NCBI GenBank assembly: GCA_965218865.1
Contig: CBDCME010000039.1
Location: forward strand, 1 to 42,952
DNA: 42,952 nt
Direction: 5' to 3'
Source of the DNA: CBDCME01 sp965218865
Lineage (GTDB): Bacteria; Pseudomonadota; Alphaproteobacteria; JAAXGF01
The notes under the pieces were generated by a model. It worked only from the letters and a program-made list of their open reading frames with translations, did not search any database and was not told the origin of the DNA. Both the position numbers and the translations under genes were made by a program. Shown one piece after another: positions 1-9,828 of the stretch (position 1 is the stretch's first letter; each line of letters begins with the position of its first letter).

Positions 1-10
1 GCTTAGAATT

Positions 11-27
11 CTCACTATATTAGTGAG
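11..27. promoter_or_regulatory. Perfect 17-bp palindrome upstream of the cytochrome operon
   Basis: CTCACTATATTAGTGAG has two 7-bp arms around a TAT centre and lies about 100 bp upstream of the ATG of the multiheme cytochrome gene that heads the electron-transfer operon. The position and symmetry suit a dimeric regulator's operator. I cannot name the regulator, and no second copy was noticed in the window. Confidence 0.35.
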
Positions 28-126
28 TTAGCGGGCGAATCTCGAGGAACCCGATTTATCGAGGAGAGTGTTGGATGCCAACAGGGATTGAGTGCGGCCC
101 ACCCTGGACATAAGGAGCGTGGATAC

Positions 127-2116
127 ATGAGTCGAACACCCCGACCAATTGAGGCACTGCTATGTCTGTTCCATGGTGTTTTCGTTCGTCGCCACCGACA
201 TTTTCTGTCCCCACTCTTGTTCGCCGTCGCGTTGGCTTTCGCGACTTTTCCAGGCCCAACGGACGCCGCCGAATTAGAACCATCCCCGGCGGGAGACGCA
301 TCCGGAGCGCCACCGCACCAGCTTGCGCAAAGCGAAGACGACCTAGATGATGAAATCACCTTCGACGATGATGAGATCACCTTCGACGAAGAAGAACCGA
401 CCACGGACGAGGATGAAGTTGAGGCTGTCGCCGAAGACTCGGTGTCGGCCGAGGACCAACACGCGGCTCTGTTCGCGGAAAACCGGTATCCATTCCGCGG
501 GAACGTGCGCCACTTGCCACCCGAAGCAATATAAGGAATGGGGCCGTATCCCAACATGCCTATTCGCAGCTCAGCCCTGTCTATATGTCGTTGAACAACA
601 AGATCAACGAGTTGGCCAATGGCTCGAACGGTGATTTCTGCCTTAGATGTCACAACCAGGTGGGCGCCAATCTGGGTGAAAACTCGTTCGATTCCAATCT
701 GACGCGACATCCGACGTCACGCGAAGGCATCACCTGCGTGGTCTGCCACCGCATCAACAAAAACTATAATAAGGCAAGCGGCCGACTGGCTCTCGTGGAA
801 GGCGGATTAACCGAACCCGTCTTCGGACCCAAGGGCAACGAGGAACTGGCGCGGGTCCTTGACAACTCGCACATCTACCGGGGGGTCGTCACCGATCCCG
901 AGGAATCCGGTCGCCAGATTCACAGAGTGGTCGAGCAGTTCGCAAATATATCGTCGCCCACGTGCGGCACCTGCCACGACGTGACGCTGTTCAACGGGTT
1001 TCGGCTCGAAGAGGCTTTCAGCGAATACCGGGTTTCACCCGCGGCGGCGCGCGGCGAAACCTGCCAGGATTGTCACATGGGCAAGATTCAGGGCGTGGCG
1101 TCGGGCTATGAATTTGGCCCGGCGGCGATGATCGGCGATCAGGCAACCGAGTCCCGCAAGATCACCAATCACTTTTTCGCCGGTCCCGACTATTCGCTGA
1201 TCCATCCCGGCATCTTCCCGCACAACGCCGAGGCGCAGCAGATGGCGACGTTGGAGCAATGGCTGGAGTTCGACGTTGACGCCGGCTGGGGCACCGATGC
1301 GTTCGAGAAGACCGACCCCCGCCCCGACAAAAGTAAGTTTCCGGCGCATTGGCGGTCCATCCAAGCTCGCCATGATGCCCGCAAGATCATTGATGAGCAG
1401 CTCGAACGTCTCGACTGGGCAACCGAACAGCGGTTCGAGGTGCTGCGAAACGGCTACGGACTCGGCAAAATCGTCACCGAGCGCGCGGACGCGGGTGGCA
1501 TCGAATTCAGCATCCAGCTGAAAAACCTCACCGACGGCCACAACGTGCCGACGGGCTTTACCGGCGAGCGCTTGATCTGGCTCGAGGTAACGGTGACGGA
1601 TGGCGAGACGGCAACGTGGTCTTCGTCTCTGGCGACCGCGATCCGAATGGCGACGTGCGGGACGGTCATTCCGCCTATGTGCATGCCGGCGAAATCGAAC
1701 TGGACCCCTATCTGTACAGCATCCAGTCGATCTTCGTCACCCAGAACGGCCGCGGTGGCGAGATCGAGCACGTGATCCCGATTCCCTATCCGGTGACGGC
1801 CCTGCCGCGGGTGCTGCCATCCACGGTATCCTTGGTATTCACCGGCGAGCCGGCGACGGAGCACAACCACAAGAAGGGTATTAATCCGCTCGGCGTGCGG
1901 TGGGCAAACTATGTCGTGGACGGTGATGCGTTGACCGGCAAGGGCCCCTATCGAGCGGTGGTCAAGCTGATCTCGCAACCAATCCCGATCAACCTCGTCG
2001 TGGCCATTCAAGACGTCGGATTCGACTACGGAATGACGCCGCGAGAGACTGGCGACGCCGTGATCGCCGGGGCGCAGGTACTGTGGGAACGTGAGCGGGA
2101 ATTCGACATACATTGA
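127..2116 (+). pseudogene. Exported pentaheme c-type cytochrome, broken by three frameshifts
   Basis: The ATG at 127 follows AAGGAG and begins a basic region and hydrophobic segment ending near TDAAE, a signal peptide. Next comes an acidic stretch with the repeated motif DEITFDDDEITFDEEE. Heme motifs CATCH, CLRCH, CVVCH, CGTCH and CQDCH follow, then a C-terminal beta-rich part starting at NVPTGF, as in cytochrome c554-like multiheme proteins. The reading frame changes three times. A one-base insertion near 500 separates the signal peptide from the first heme, an extra G near 543 (GGGG) is next, and a duplicated GA near 1607 is last. Correcting these gives one continuous product of about 660 residues. 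It should be periplasmic or outer-membrane associated, passing electrons with the porin encoded next. Every heme motif survives, so the damage is recent or a sequencing artefact. Confidence 0.85.
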
Positions 2117-2164
2117 GCTTGGCCGCAACGCGGCGAAGTTAGGTAAATTGGGGGAGAGTTGAAA

Positions 2165-3653
2165 ATGGACACTTGCCGCTGGCGTGGCCGTCATCCGTGG
2201 TCGCGGTTGGCTGTTTTCGCGTTCATGATTGTCGGCTTGGCTGGTTCCTCCGCGTATGCTGATGAGGGCGGACACTACGGCGGCTAGGTACGACTGGTTC
2301 TGGCCGCTCGGCGAACCCGTGCACGTCGAGGCGTTGAAGGACGAATACGTTCCGTTCCAGGGCCTCGGAGAAATTCCGGACCGCCCGGGCCTGGCGCTGG
2401 AGGTCGGAGACGGTTTCCTTGATACGGGACAACTCGACGCCGGTTTCGAGGTTCCTCTCATAGGTGCTGTCTGGCAACCGCGCCTGTGGACCTACTTCAT
2501 AAACCGCTTGACGCTGCAATCGTTCGACGACGGAACCCGTGGCAATAAACGGGAGACCGAGATCGCCAACCGTTTGGATCTCTTTTTCAACCTGCAACTG
2601 ACCGGAACGGAAAAGATTCTTCTGGGTTTCAGGCCGACCGACAACAATGAGCCGGATTGCTTCACCCGCTATACTTTTAGCGGCGCTACCAACGACGATA
2701 TCGACGACGAAACCAACATCGACATCGAGAACTTGTTCTTCGAGGGCGACATTGGCAGCCTGGTGCCGAATTTGGATATCGGGGGCTTCAAGCCTATCGA
2801 TTTTGGTTTCACGGTCGGCCGCCAACTCTTCACCTTCCAGGAAGGAATCCTCCTCAACGATACGCTCGATTCGGTCGGCTTTGTCCGCAACAACATCCCT
2901 TTCCCACACACGTCGAACCTGCGGATTTCCGGAATGTGGGGGTGGGACCGGATCGATCGAAACGACGACAACCGCGGTGCGGATCCCAATATTTACACGT
3001 TGTTCACCGCCGTCGATGCACCCGTCAGCACGTTCAACCTGGACATGATCTACATCAATGACAACGCGCCCGACGATACGGGAGACGCGTTCTATATCGG
3101 CGGCGCGGCGATCCAGCGAATTAAGGCCTTGGGCGGCATGAGCACGGCATTCCGTGTCAACAGTTTATTTGCCTTGGACGAAGAGGTCGCCGGCAACGTG
3201 GTGGGCGACGGCACGTTGTTCACGGGCGAATTCTCGATCACCCCGGTGGGCTCGAACGATATCGCCTATTTCAATCCGTATGTGGCGGTCGGAAACTTTA
3301 CCCAGGCCGGGCGAGAGGTGGTCCTCGGCGGCCCCCTGGCCAACACGGGGGTCCTCTTCGCGTCGCCGAATCTCAGCACCTATGGCGCCGAAATCAATCC
3401 GTTCGTCAATGACGACTTCGGATTCGCCGTCGGTTATCAGGCATTTTGGGATGGTCGCCGGCGAAATCTGGTCCTCGAATTGGCGACGAAGAAGGATTTT
3501 TCCGGGGCCGGAAACGATGCAATTGGCCTCGGCTTCCAGTTGCAGCAGGCGCTCTGGCAGTACGTTCAGCTACAGTTCGAGGGATTCCAAACCTTCAATG
3601 ACTCCCAGCCCAACGGGTCGGGTGGACACTTCGAGATTCTGGTCGTGTATTGA
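2165..3653 (+). pseudogene. Outer-membrane beta-barrel porin paired with the cytochrome, frameshift after the signal peptide
   Basis: The ATG at 2165 encodes a basic start, a hydrophobic core and an SSAYA signal-peptidase site, then hits TAG near 2284 in that frame. The mature part continues one frame over from ARYDWFW to the stop at 3651-3653. It has no heme motif, many alternating aromatic/polar strands (for example FGFTVGRQLF and WQYVQLQFEGFQTF), acidic D/N-rich loops, and a C-terminal strand ending ILVVY, as in a 14-16 strand outer-membrane barrel. It lies about 50 bp behind the pentaheme cytochrome and ahead of the oxidoreductase fragment. That order suggests a porin-cytochrome pair, but I do not recognise a named family such as MtrB. 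A single-base insertion near 2280 would explain the break. Confidence 0.7.
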
Positions 3654-3982
3654 TCCGTGACGGCGGGGGTCCTCTTCGCGTCGCCGAATCTCAGCACCTA
3701 TGGCGCCGAAATCAATCCGTTCGTCAATGACGACTTCGGATTCGCCGTCGGTTATCAGGCATTTTGGGATGGTCGCCGGCGAAATCTGGTCCTCGAATTG
3801 GCGACGAAGAAGGATTTTTCCGGGGCCGGAAACGATGCAATTGGCCTCGGCTTTCAGTTGCAGCAGGCGCTCTGGCAGTACGTTCAGCTACAGTTCGAGG
3901 GATTCCAAACCTTCAATGACTCCCAGCCCAACGGGTCGGGTGGACGCTTCGAGATTCTGGTCGTGTATTGATCCGTGACGGA
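3347..3982 (+). repeat. 318-bp tandem duplication of the porin 3' end
   Basis: Bases 3347-3664 are repeated as 3665-3982 with about two differences, one of which changes His to Arg in the motif GGHFEIL. The unit is 318 bp, a multiple of three, and contains the last ~100 codons of the porin including its stop codon. The second copy therefore lies after the stop and has no start signal of its own. It reads as a recent tandem duplication, not a second gene. Confidence 0.9.
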
Positions 3983-4036
3983 AGTTGGCGGCGGCCATAC
4001 TGAGCGCTCACCCGGAGAGATTGGAAGCGCAAGACA

Positions 4037-4105
4037 ATGATGGACGTGTTGTTTGGAACGACCATTGTCCAATTCGTCGGCGCCATCATTATCGCCACGG
4101 CGCTG
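4037..4105 (+). pseudogene. 5' end of the membrane-anchored 2Fe-2S/FAD oxidoreductase, cut by IS256 copy 1
   Basis: ATG ATG at 4037 begins a hydrophobic helix (FGTTIVQFVGAIIIATAL) that stops at the IS256 left end at 4106. The last 8 bases, CGGCGCTG (4098-4105), recur in reverse complement at 23143-23150 beside IS256 copy 3. Joining the two flanks through one copy of this octamer gives TAL-YQVAVLL in frame, so this is the missing N-terminus of the gene at 21915-23142. GGAAG 12 bases upstream could be its ribosome-binding site. Confidence 0.85.
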
Positions 4106-5561
4106 GGCGATGTCCCATGCTCTGTTGAAAAAGGCGAGGCAGGCATGGTTGGGCTTCGAGGCCAGGCGGCCTCTTTGATGGTTTCAATGGCGCTTTTCGC
4201 TTTTGCCTTTTTCACGTGATCCTCGAGGGCAGCTCTGAGGATGGGGAGTTGCCGGTAGGCCTTGAGGCGACGGAGGTCTTTTGGGCTTCCAGGAGGCCGG
4301 CGGCGGTCCATCGCAAGGCCATCTCGGCGTTGCGCCAGCGCTTGACATTGTGCTGCACCATCCTGACCGTTCCCAAGGCATTCTCGATGGCGTTGGTGCA
4401 GGCCAAGGAGCGCCTGAGCTTGGGCGGCAGGCCCAAGCGGATCACGGTGAGGATCTCATCCAGGCCCTCCAGGATGGAAGCCGAAACGCCGGGGGCCTCG
4501 GTCTCCAGGCGGCGCGCCAGGTTCTTCATGAGGCGTTCGGCTTTCTCGGCATCGTCTTGGTCCCAGGCTTGCCTGAGCGCCTTCTTGACGCCGGCATGAA
4601 GGCTTTCGTCGAGGCGCTCGATGATGTTGCGGCCCTTGTGGACCTGGCAGCGCTGGAGGGCGGCCACCGGCCTGAAGGTCCGCTTGATCGCCTTGGAGAG
4701 CGCCTTGGCGCCGTCGACGATGAAGAGCCGGGGCACTTCCGGGTCGAGGCCGCGGGCGGTCAGGTTGTCGAGCAGCGCCTGCACCGTGGCGGCATTCTCC
4801 GTGGCACCTTCGGCCAGGCCTAGAACATGCTTCTCGCCCGCGCCGTCGATGCCAATAGCTGCCAGCAACACGTGATCGCCGACGTGCAGCCCGTCGATCT
4901 GGATGACCAGGAGATCGAGATCCGAAAGGTCGCTGGCCAGGAAGGCCTTCAGCTTCTTGCGCGTCATGGCCACGAAGCGCCGCGAGACCGCGGACTTCGA
5001 GGTCGCATCGCCCGCGCGTGCCGGCAAGTCGCCGCTGGCCTCGCCGGGCAGGCGCACGGCGCCCGCGTACTTGCGGGTCGAAACCGTAAGCAGCATGATG
5101 TTCATCGCCCAGGACTGCAAAAGCGCCGGGTCCGAGAGCAACTCCCAGCTCGGCAAGCTCATCTCCTTGCCCGCAAGATCGCGCACCCGCGGGCGCGTCA
5201 GCTTCACCTTGCCCCCGTGATAGGCAATCTCGCTCTGGGTTGTCCCCCAGCGATGGCCCTGCCGCTCGGCCGTGCGGGCGTGGCGCGCTCCGCAGAGCAC
5301 CTCGCTATCCTCGTCCAGCATCTCGCCCAGGGTCTCCACCCCGGCCAACAGGCAAAAGCGATCCACGCTCATGCGCAGATCATCAAAAGCCTCCGGCAAG
5401 GCCGGCGGCAACAGCGGAAGCGGGATCTCCAACAGTTTCGAAAGGCGGCTGTTCCGTGTAGTCTTGGTCATGGCGTCGTTCTCCTTGATGGATTCAACAC
5501 CCAGAGCCTAACGGGCGAATGACGCCTACCTCACTTTTTCAACATCAGCCGGGACATTGCC
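4106..5561 (-). mobile_element. IS256-family insertion sequence, copy 1
   Basis: The element is 1456 bp. Its ends, GGCGATGTCCC at the left and GGGACATTGCC at the right, form imperfect terminal inverted repeats of about 28 bp that include TGTTGAAAAAG. Compared with copies 2 and 3 it lacks 6 bp just upstream of the transposase. Its two flanks do not match each other: the left octamer CGGCGCTG pairs with the left flank of copy 3, and the right CACCCTCCG pairs with the right flank of copy 3. That is the mark of an inversion between the copies. Confidence 0.93.
4212..5471 (-). CDS. IS256-family (Mutator-type) transposase, copy 1
   Basis: This 419-residue DDE transposase carries the family signatures: VIQIDGLHVGDH with the first catalytic Asp, FIVDGAKAL with the second, the RCQVHKGRNI motif (C/D-x2-H), and TNAIEN containing the catalytic Glu region. 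The C-terminus looks abnormal. In the annotated frame it ends SSELPSRIT, while the -1 frame continues with DLRRLKAYRQLPILRAAL to a stop after KEAA, which is how IS256 transposases usually end. The switch point lies at CAAAAG. All three copies share it, so it predates their spread. Copy 1 is nearly identical to the others apart from a few substitutions. Confidence 0.93.
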   Translation of the reverse strand: MTKTTRNSRLSKLLEIPLPLLPPALPEAFDDLRMSVDRFCLLAGVETLGEMLDEDSEVLCGARHARTAERQGHRWGTTQSEIAYHGGKVKLTRPRVRDLAGKEMSLPSWELLSDPALLQSWAMNIMLLTVSTRKYAGAVRLPGEASGDLPARAGDATSKSAVSRRFVAMTRKKLKAFLASDLSDLDLLVIQIDGLHVGDHVLLAAIGIDGAGEKHVLGLAEGATENAATVQALLDNLTARGLDPEVPRLFIVDGAKALSKAIKRTFRPVAALQRCQVHKGRNIIERLDESLHAGVKKALRQAWDQDDAEKAERLMKNLARRLETEAPGVSASILEGLDEILTVIRLGLPPKLRRSLACTNAIENALGTVRMVQHNVKRWRNAEMALRWTAAGLLEAQKTSVASRPTGNSPSSELPSRIT

Positions 5562-5695
5562 CACCCTCCGGGCACCACAAATTCTGAATCCTGACATCCA
5601 CCATCGCCCCGCGGATGCTTTCGGGGACCGATTCCGCATGTTGCCTACGTCAGTCATCGCTTGACGGGGGTTGCGGCGGTGATCCATATGGGGTG

Positions 5696-6490
5696 ATGTC
5701 ATCGTTGGTTTCCGGCGCCGTGATTCGACGCGGTTTGGACGCGGTTCTCGACGCCGTTCTGCCGCCCCGCTACCTGGCCTGCGATACGATCGTCGCGGCC
5801 CCGGAGTGTTTGTGTCCGGCCTGCTGGTCGGGAGTGGATTTCGTCGCCCCGCCCTATTGCGCCCGCTGCGGCTTTCCCTTCGAGTACGACCTCGGCCCCG
5901 ACGCGATCTGCGCTGCCTGCGCCCGCGGGCCACGCGCCTACGAGCGGGCCCGGGCGGTGATGTGTTACAGTGACGTGGGGCAGCGGATGATCATCGGCTT
6001 CAAGTATTACGACCGCACCTTCGCGGCGCCGACGTTCGCGGCCTGGCTCTTTCACGCCGGAAAAGAACTGCTCGCCGAGGCCGGCGTGATCGTGCCGATG
6101 CCGTTGCACCGATGGCGCATGTTCGGGAGGCGCTTCAATCAGGCCGCGGTCTTGGCTCTCCGCTTGGCCGACCTCAGCGGCGTCCCGGCCGTGCCCGACG
6201 TGTTGCGGCGGGTGCGAGCGACCCCCAGCCAGGTCGGCTTGATCCCCTAGGAGCGGGTTAGGAACGTGCGCGGCGCCTTCACCGTGGCGCCCCGCCGGCG
6301 CGATCGGATCGCCGACCGCAGGGTGCTCTTGATCGACGACGTTCTCACGACCGGCGCCACGGTCGAGGAATGCGCCAAGATCCTGAACCGCGCCGGCGCC
6401 CGCGCCGTCTCGGTGCTGGCCTTGGCGCGGGCGCTCCCGTCCAAGGACAAGTCAACCGTGGGCGATGCCCCTCCCAAGAAAGGTCCCGCC
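5696..6490 (+). pseudogene. comF: ComF-family phosphoribosyltransferase with an in-frame amber codon
   Basis: ComF proteins combine a zinc-binding N-terminus with a type I phosphoribosyltransferase fold and are linked to DNA uptake and repair. Here CPAC and CARC zinc-ligand pairs are followed by IVPMPLHRWRMFGRRFNQA and then LLIDDVLTTGATVEE, the PRPP-binding loop. The ATG at 5696 (or GTG at 5693) is the sensible start. TAG at 6248-6250 interrupts the usual TPSQVGL...ERVRNV motif, and a CAG-to-TAG change would explain it. No stop separates the end of comF from the glutaredoxin codons: the frame runs through a Lys/Pro-rich linker into VAKIEMYTS. Either the two were fused, or glutaredoxin starts at GTG 6491. 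Confidence 0.85.
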
Positions 6491-6517
6491 GTGGCCAAGA
6501 TCGAGATGTATACCTCG

Positions 6518-8082
6518 TCGCCCGTGAAGAACGCGTAAGCGGCTGATGTTGGTAGCTCTTTCGGTTTGGCGAAGTAATCGGATTTGCAAGAAAACGGGTT
6601 TTGGGCCTGAAAAGCTTGTGATTTGAAATAATTGATTTTGGGGATTCCCTTCCGTTGCGGAACGTGATTCTCCGCTCCCGTCGATTGGGATTGGAGAACT
6701 GTGATGAAGCCATCGCGCAAGGTGTCATCGGGAATAGAGGACCTGTTCCGCTCGCGGTTCGAAAACATCATCAACCTGCGCCACGAGTTGGTGGTGTTGG
6801 GGGGCCGGATCGCGTGGACTTTCTTCGACGAGACCTATGAAGCCTTGTATTCGGAGGAGGGTCGGCCGGGGGTCTCGACGCGGTTGATGGTTGGGCTGCA
6901 CATCCTCAAGCATATGTTCGATCTCTCGGATGAGGAGGTCTGCGAGCGCTGGGTCTACGACCCATACTTCCAGTGCTTCTGCGGCGAAGAGTACTTTCAG
7001 CATGAGCTGCCCATGGAGCGCTCGTCGATGACCCGGTGGCGGGACCGGATCGGGCCGGAAGGTTTGGAGAAGGTATTCCAGGAGAGCCTGGCCGTGGCCC
7101 ACCGGGTGGGGGCGCTGCGGGAGAAGGACCTCGAGCGGGTGACGGTGGACACCACCGTACAAGAGAAGGCGATTGCCTTTCCGACCGCCGCCAAACTGAT
7201 GCAACGAGCCCGCGAGCGGCTGGTGCGACTGGCACGGGAGCACGGCATTGCCCTGCGTCAGTCCTATACCCGCCTGGGCAAGAGGGCGTTGATCATGCAA
7301 GGCCGCTACCGCCATGCCAAACAGCACAAGCGGGCCAACAAGGCCCTGCGCAAGCTCAAGACCTATCTCGGGCGCACCGTCCGCGACATCCGCCGCAAGA
7401 CGGCCCAGGAGGAGAGCCTACGGGATACCTTCCGCCGCCCCTTGTGGCTGGCCGAGCGGGTGTCGACCCAGAAGCGGCGCGACCCCTTGCCCAAGGTCTA
7501 TTCGCTCCACGCGCCCGAGGTCGAATGCATCGGCAAAGGGAAGGCGCACAAGCCGTACGAGTTCGGCTGCAAGGTCTCCGTGGCGGCGACCAATTCCCGC
7601 CCCCCCGGCGGCCAGTTCGTCGCCCACGTCAAGGCCTTCCACGGCAATCCCTATGATGGCCACACCTTGAGGCAGGTGATCGAAGAGATGGAACGCTGGA
7701 CGGGGATATCGGCCGAGCGCATCTATGTCGACAAGGGATACCAGGGCCACGATTACCCCAACAAACACCGCGTCTTTAGATCAGGCCAGAAACGCGGCAT
7801 CACGCCGACGATCAAGAAGGAGCTCAGGCGGCGCTCCGCCGTCGAGGCCGTGATCGGACATCTCAAGAGCGATGGCAGGCTGGGGCGCAACTTCCTCAAA
7901 GGCCGCGACGGCGACAAGATCAACGCCATCCTCGCCGGCGCCGGCTACAACTACCGCCTTGTCCTCAAATGGCTGAGGCGTTTGTTTGTCCAAATCCTGG
8001 CCGCGCTCCTCAGCGACATCTCGCACCCCACCGCAAACCCAATCGCCGCTTCAGCTTGAAATCAGGGTTCTTCACGGACGAC
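6518..8082 (+). mobile_element. IS5-family insertion sequence inside grxC
   Basis: Inverted ends CCGTGAAGAAC (left, about 6522) and GTTCTTCACGG (right, about 8078) bound a single transposase gene. TACCTCG occurs at 6511-6517 and 8083-8089 on either side of the element. The exact ends are uncertain by a few bases because part of this repeat could belong to the inverted ends; the target duplication is therefore 4-7 bp. Confidence 0.85.
6704..8059 (+). CDS. IS5-family transposase
   Basis: The product is about 451 residues, with the features of long IS5-type transposases: an N-terminal LRHELVVLGGRIAW / RPGVSTRLMVGLHILK domain, QHELPMERSSMTRWRDRIG, VTVDTTVQEKAI with the first catalytic Asp, IYVDKGYQGHDYP with the second, and RRRSAVEAVIGHLK with the catalytic Glu. 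ATG 6704 is preferred; GTG 6701 is adjacent. The frame is intact, so this element could be active. Its insertion destroyed grxC. Confidence 0.92.
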   Translation: MKPSRKVSSGIEDLFRSRFENIINLRHELVVLGGRIAWTFFDETYEALYSEEGRPGVSTRLMVGLHILKHMFDLSDEEVCERWVYDPYFQCFCGEEYFQHELPMERSSMTRWRDRIGPEGLEKVFQESLAVAHRVGALREKDLERVTVDTTVQEKAIAFPTAAKLMQRARERLVRLAREHGIALRQSYTRLGKRALIMQGRYRHAKQHKRANKALRKLKTYLGRTVRDIRRKTAQEESLRDTFRRPLWLAERVSTQKRRDPLPKVYSLHAPEVECIGKGKAHKPYEFGCKVSVAATNSRPPGGQFVAHVKAFHGNPYDGHTLRQVIEEMERWTGISAERIYVDKGYQGHDYPNKHRVFRSGQKRGITPTIKKELRRRSAVEAVIGHLKSDGRLGRNFLKGRDGDKINAILAGAGYNYRLVLKWLRRLFVQILAALLSDISHPTANPIAASA

Positions 8083-8319
8083 TACCTCGCCTTTCTGCCC
8101 CTTTTGTTGGCGGGCGAAGAAGCTTCTGCACGACAAGGGCGTCGGGTTCACCGAAATCAACGTCACGGGGCAAGCGGCGAAACGCGAGGAAATGACGCGC
8201 CGCGCCGACGGCCGCCGCACGGTGCCGCAGATATTCATCGACGGCGTCGGAATCGGCGGCCACGACGAACTGGCGGTGCTCGAACGCTCGGGCGAACTCG
8301 ACCGGCGGCTGGCGCCGCG

Positions 8320-9158
8320 GTGACGTCGAAATCGCTCACCGTCGCCTGCGTCCAAACCAACAGCGGGGGCGACATGGACGCCAATCTGGCCGCGGCCTTG
8401 GTCCGTGCCGCCCGGGCGGCCGGGGCCGAACTGATCGCCCTGCCGGAAAACGTCGCCTTGATGAGCCAACGCGCCGAGGTCATCCGGGCTCACGCCGCGG
8501 CGCCCGACGCCCACCCCGCGGTCATCGCCTTCCAGGCGCTGGCGGCCGAAACCGGGGCCTGGCTACTGGTCGGCTCGTTGCCCCTGCGCGGGGCCTCGGG
8601 CGGCCGCGTCGCCAACCGTTCCCTGTTGCTCGACGACGGGGGCCGGATCGTCGCCTCCTACGACAAAATTCACCTGTTCGACGTCGATCTTCCGAACCGC
8701 GAATCCTACCGGGAATCGGCGACCTTCGAGGCCGGAAAAAGGGCCTGCCTGGCCCCGACCCCGTGGGGGCCGCTCGGGATGACGCTGTGCTACGACCTGC
8801 GATTTCCCCAACTTTTCCGTTCGCTTGCCCAGGCTGGGGCGGGCCTGATCGCGGTGCCCTCGGCATTCACCAAGGTGACCGGCGCCGCCCATTGGCACGT
8901 TCTGTTGCGCGCCCGGGCCATCGAAACCGGCTGCTTCATCGTCGCTCCGGCCCAGTGCGGCGCCCATGACGACGACCGCCACAGAGCTACGGCCACGCCC
9001 TCGTCGTCGACCCCTGGGGCGAGGTTCTCGCCGACACGGGGGAAAACGCCGGCTATATCACGGCGGCGCTCGATTTGATCCGCGTGAACACGGTCAGAAA
9101 AATGGTCCCCAGCCTCCGCCACGATCGCGACTTCGGTCCGCCTTGCGGGCGCGATTGA
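8320..9158 (+). pseudogene. Nitrilase-superfamily (Nit-like) carbon-nitrogen hydrolase, 2-bp frameshift
   Basis: The gene starts at GTG 8320, overlapping the grxC stop. The catalytic triad of the nitrilase superfamily is present: Glu in ALPENVALM, Lys in YDKIHLFDVD and Cys in TLCYDLRFP. The closest functional group is Nit1/Nit2-type amidases, which clear deaminated glutathione or omega-amides; that assignment rests on family resemblance and on its place next to glutaredoxin. Near 8983 the sequence has AGAG where AG is needed. After this two-base duplication the correct frame continues SYGHALVVDPWGEVLADTG to TGA at 9156-9158. The corrected length of about 278 residues is normal for the family. 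Confidence 0.9.
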
Positions 9159-9240
9159 TAAAATTTTAATCCAGCCCGATAAAAATGCTATTTAAGCGGA
9201 GGTTTCGCGGTCGCCCCCGAGCGGAGAGAGGAGCAAGCAG

Positions 9241-9651
9241 GTGATTTTGTTCGATCTCAAGTGTGGCAACGGACATACGTTCGAGGCTTGGTTCCGCCAC
9301 GGCGATAGCTATGAAGAGCAAGCCGCCGGGGCCAAGATCAGTTGCCCGCTTTGCGGCGACGACGAGATTTCCAAGGCCCCCATGGCGCCCTCCGTGCGCC
9401 GCGCCGGGAGCGGCGAAAAAACCGACGAGGCGGTGAGGACGATGAAAGTCTTGCGCGGCCTGCGCCACCACGTCGAAAAAAACTTCGACAACGTCGGCGA
9501 GCGGTTCCCCGAGGAAGCGCGCAAGATTCATTACGGCGAGGTCGAAAAGCGGAACATCTACGGCCAAGCCACGGTCGACGAGGCCCGCGGCCTCGACTCC
9601 GAGGGAATCGATTTCGGCCCCCTCCCCTGGTTTCCACCCCACGACAGCTAG
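9241..9651 (+). CDS. DUF1178 family protein (putative zinc-ribbon)
   Basis: This 136-residue protein starts at GTG 9241 behind GAGAGAGGAG. It begins MILFDLKCGNGHTFEAWF and continues with ISCPLCGDD, giving a Cys-x3-His plus Cys-x2-Cys set that probably binds zinc, then APSVRR. A C-terminal segment REEAR-KIHYGEVEKRNIYG(Q)AT is typical of DUF1178. The family's function is unknown. It commonly follows the nitrilase-family gene in alphaproteobacteria, supporting both calls. The frame is intact, unlike its upstream neighbours. Confidence 0.9.
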   Translation: MILFDLKCGNGHTFEAWFRHGDSYEEQAAGAKISCPLCGDDEISKAPMAPSVRRAGSGEKTDEAVRTMKVLRGLRHHVEKNFDNVGERFPEEARKIHYGEVEKRNIYGQATVDEARGLDSEGIDFGPLPWFPPHDS

Positions 9652-9828
9652 TGCGTCGACCCAAACGGAGGCGACAGCCGAAGTTTGGAAAGTTGATGCA
9701 TCGACAAAGGCCTGGTGCACGGGGGCGTGAACGAAGTGAATGCGCCGGTTCACTAGGGCCATCCGGCAACCGCCGGTTCGCCGGAAGCGGTCAGCCAGTC
9801 GATTTTACTCGGGACCACGTCGCGGAGT

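Larger units (their letters stand above)
6491..8323 (+). pseudogene. grxC: Glutaredoxin (GrxC type) interrupted by an IS5-family element
   Basis: The first codons (GTG at 6491, VAKIEMYT) lie left of the insertion. The rest lies right of it from about 8083: a SPFCPFCWRAKKLL active site, then TVPQIFIDG with the cis-Pro motif and GGHDEL, both glutathione-binding features, to TGA at 8321-8323. Removing the IS and one copy of the flanking TACCTCG repeat restores an unbroken MYTSPFCPFC. Glutaredoxins reduce disulfides using glutathione in the cytoplasm. The gene's stop overlaps the GTG of the nitrilase gene. In Rhodospirillales-like genomes this gene usually sits exactly here, between comF and the nitrilase-family gene. 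Confidence 0.9.

Noticed and set aside
3665..3971. Second, separate porin gene
   Set aside because: It is the duplicated 3' end of the first gene, without start codon, signal peptide or promoter.
4281..5522. Several plus-strand open frames inside the IS256 copies
   Set aside because: They repeat identically in all three copies and lie antisense to a clear transposase; they are shadows.
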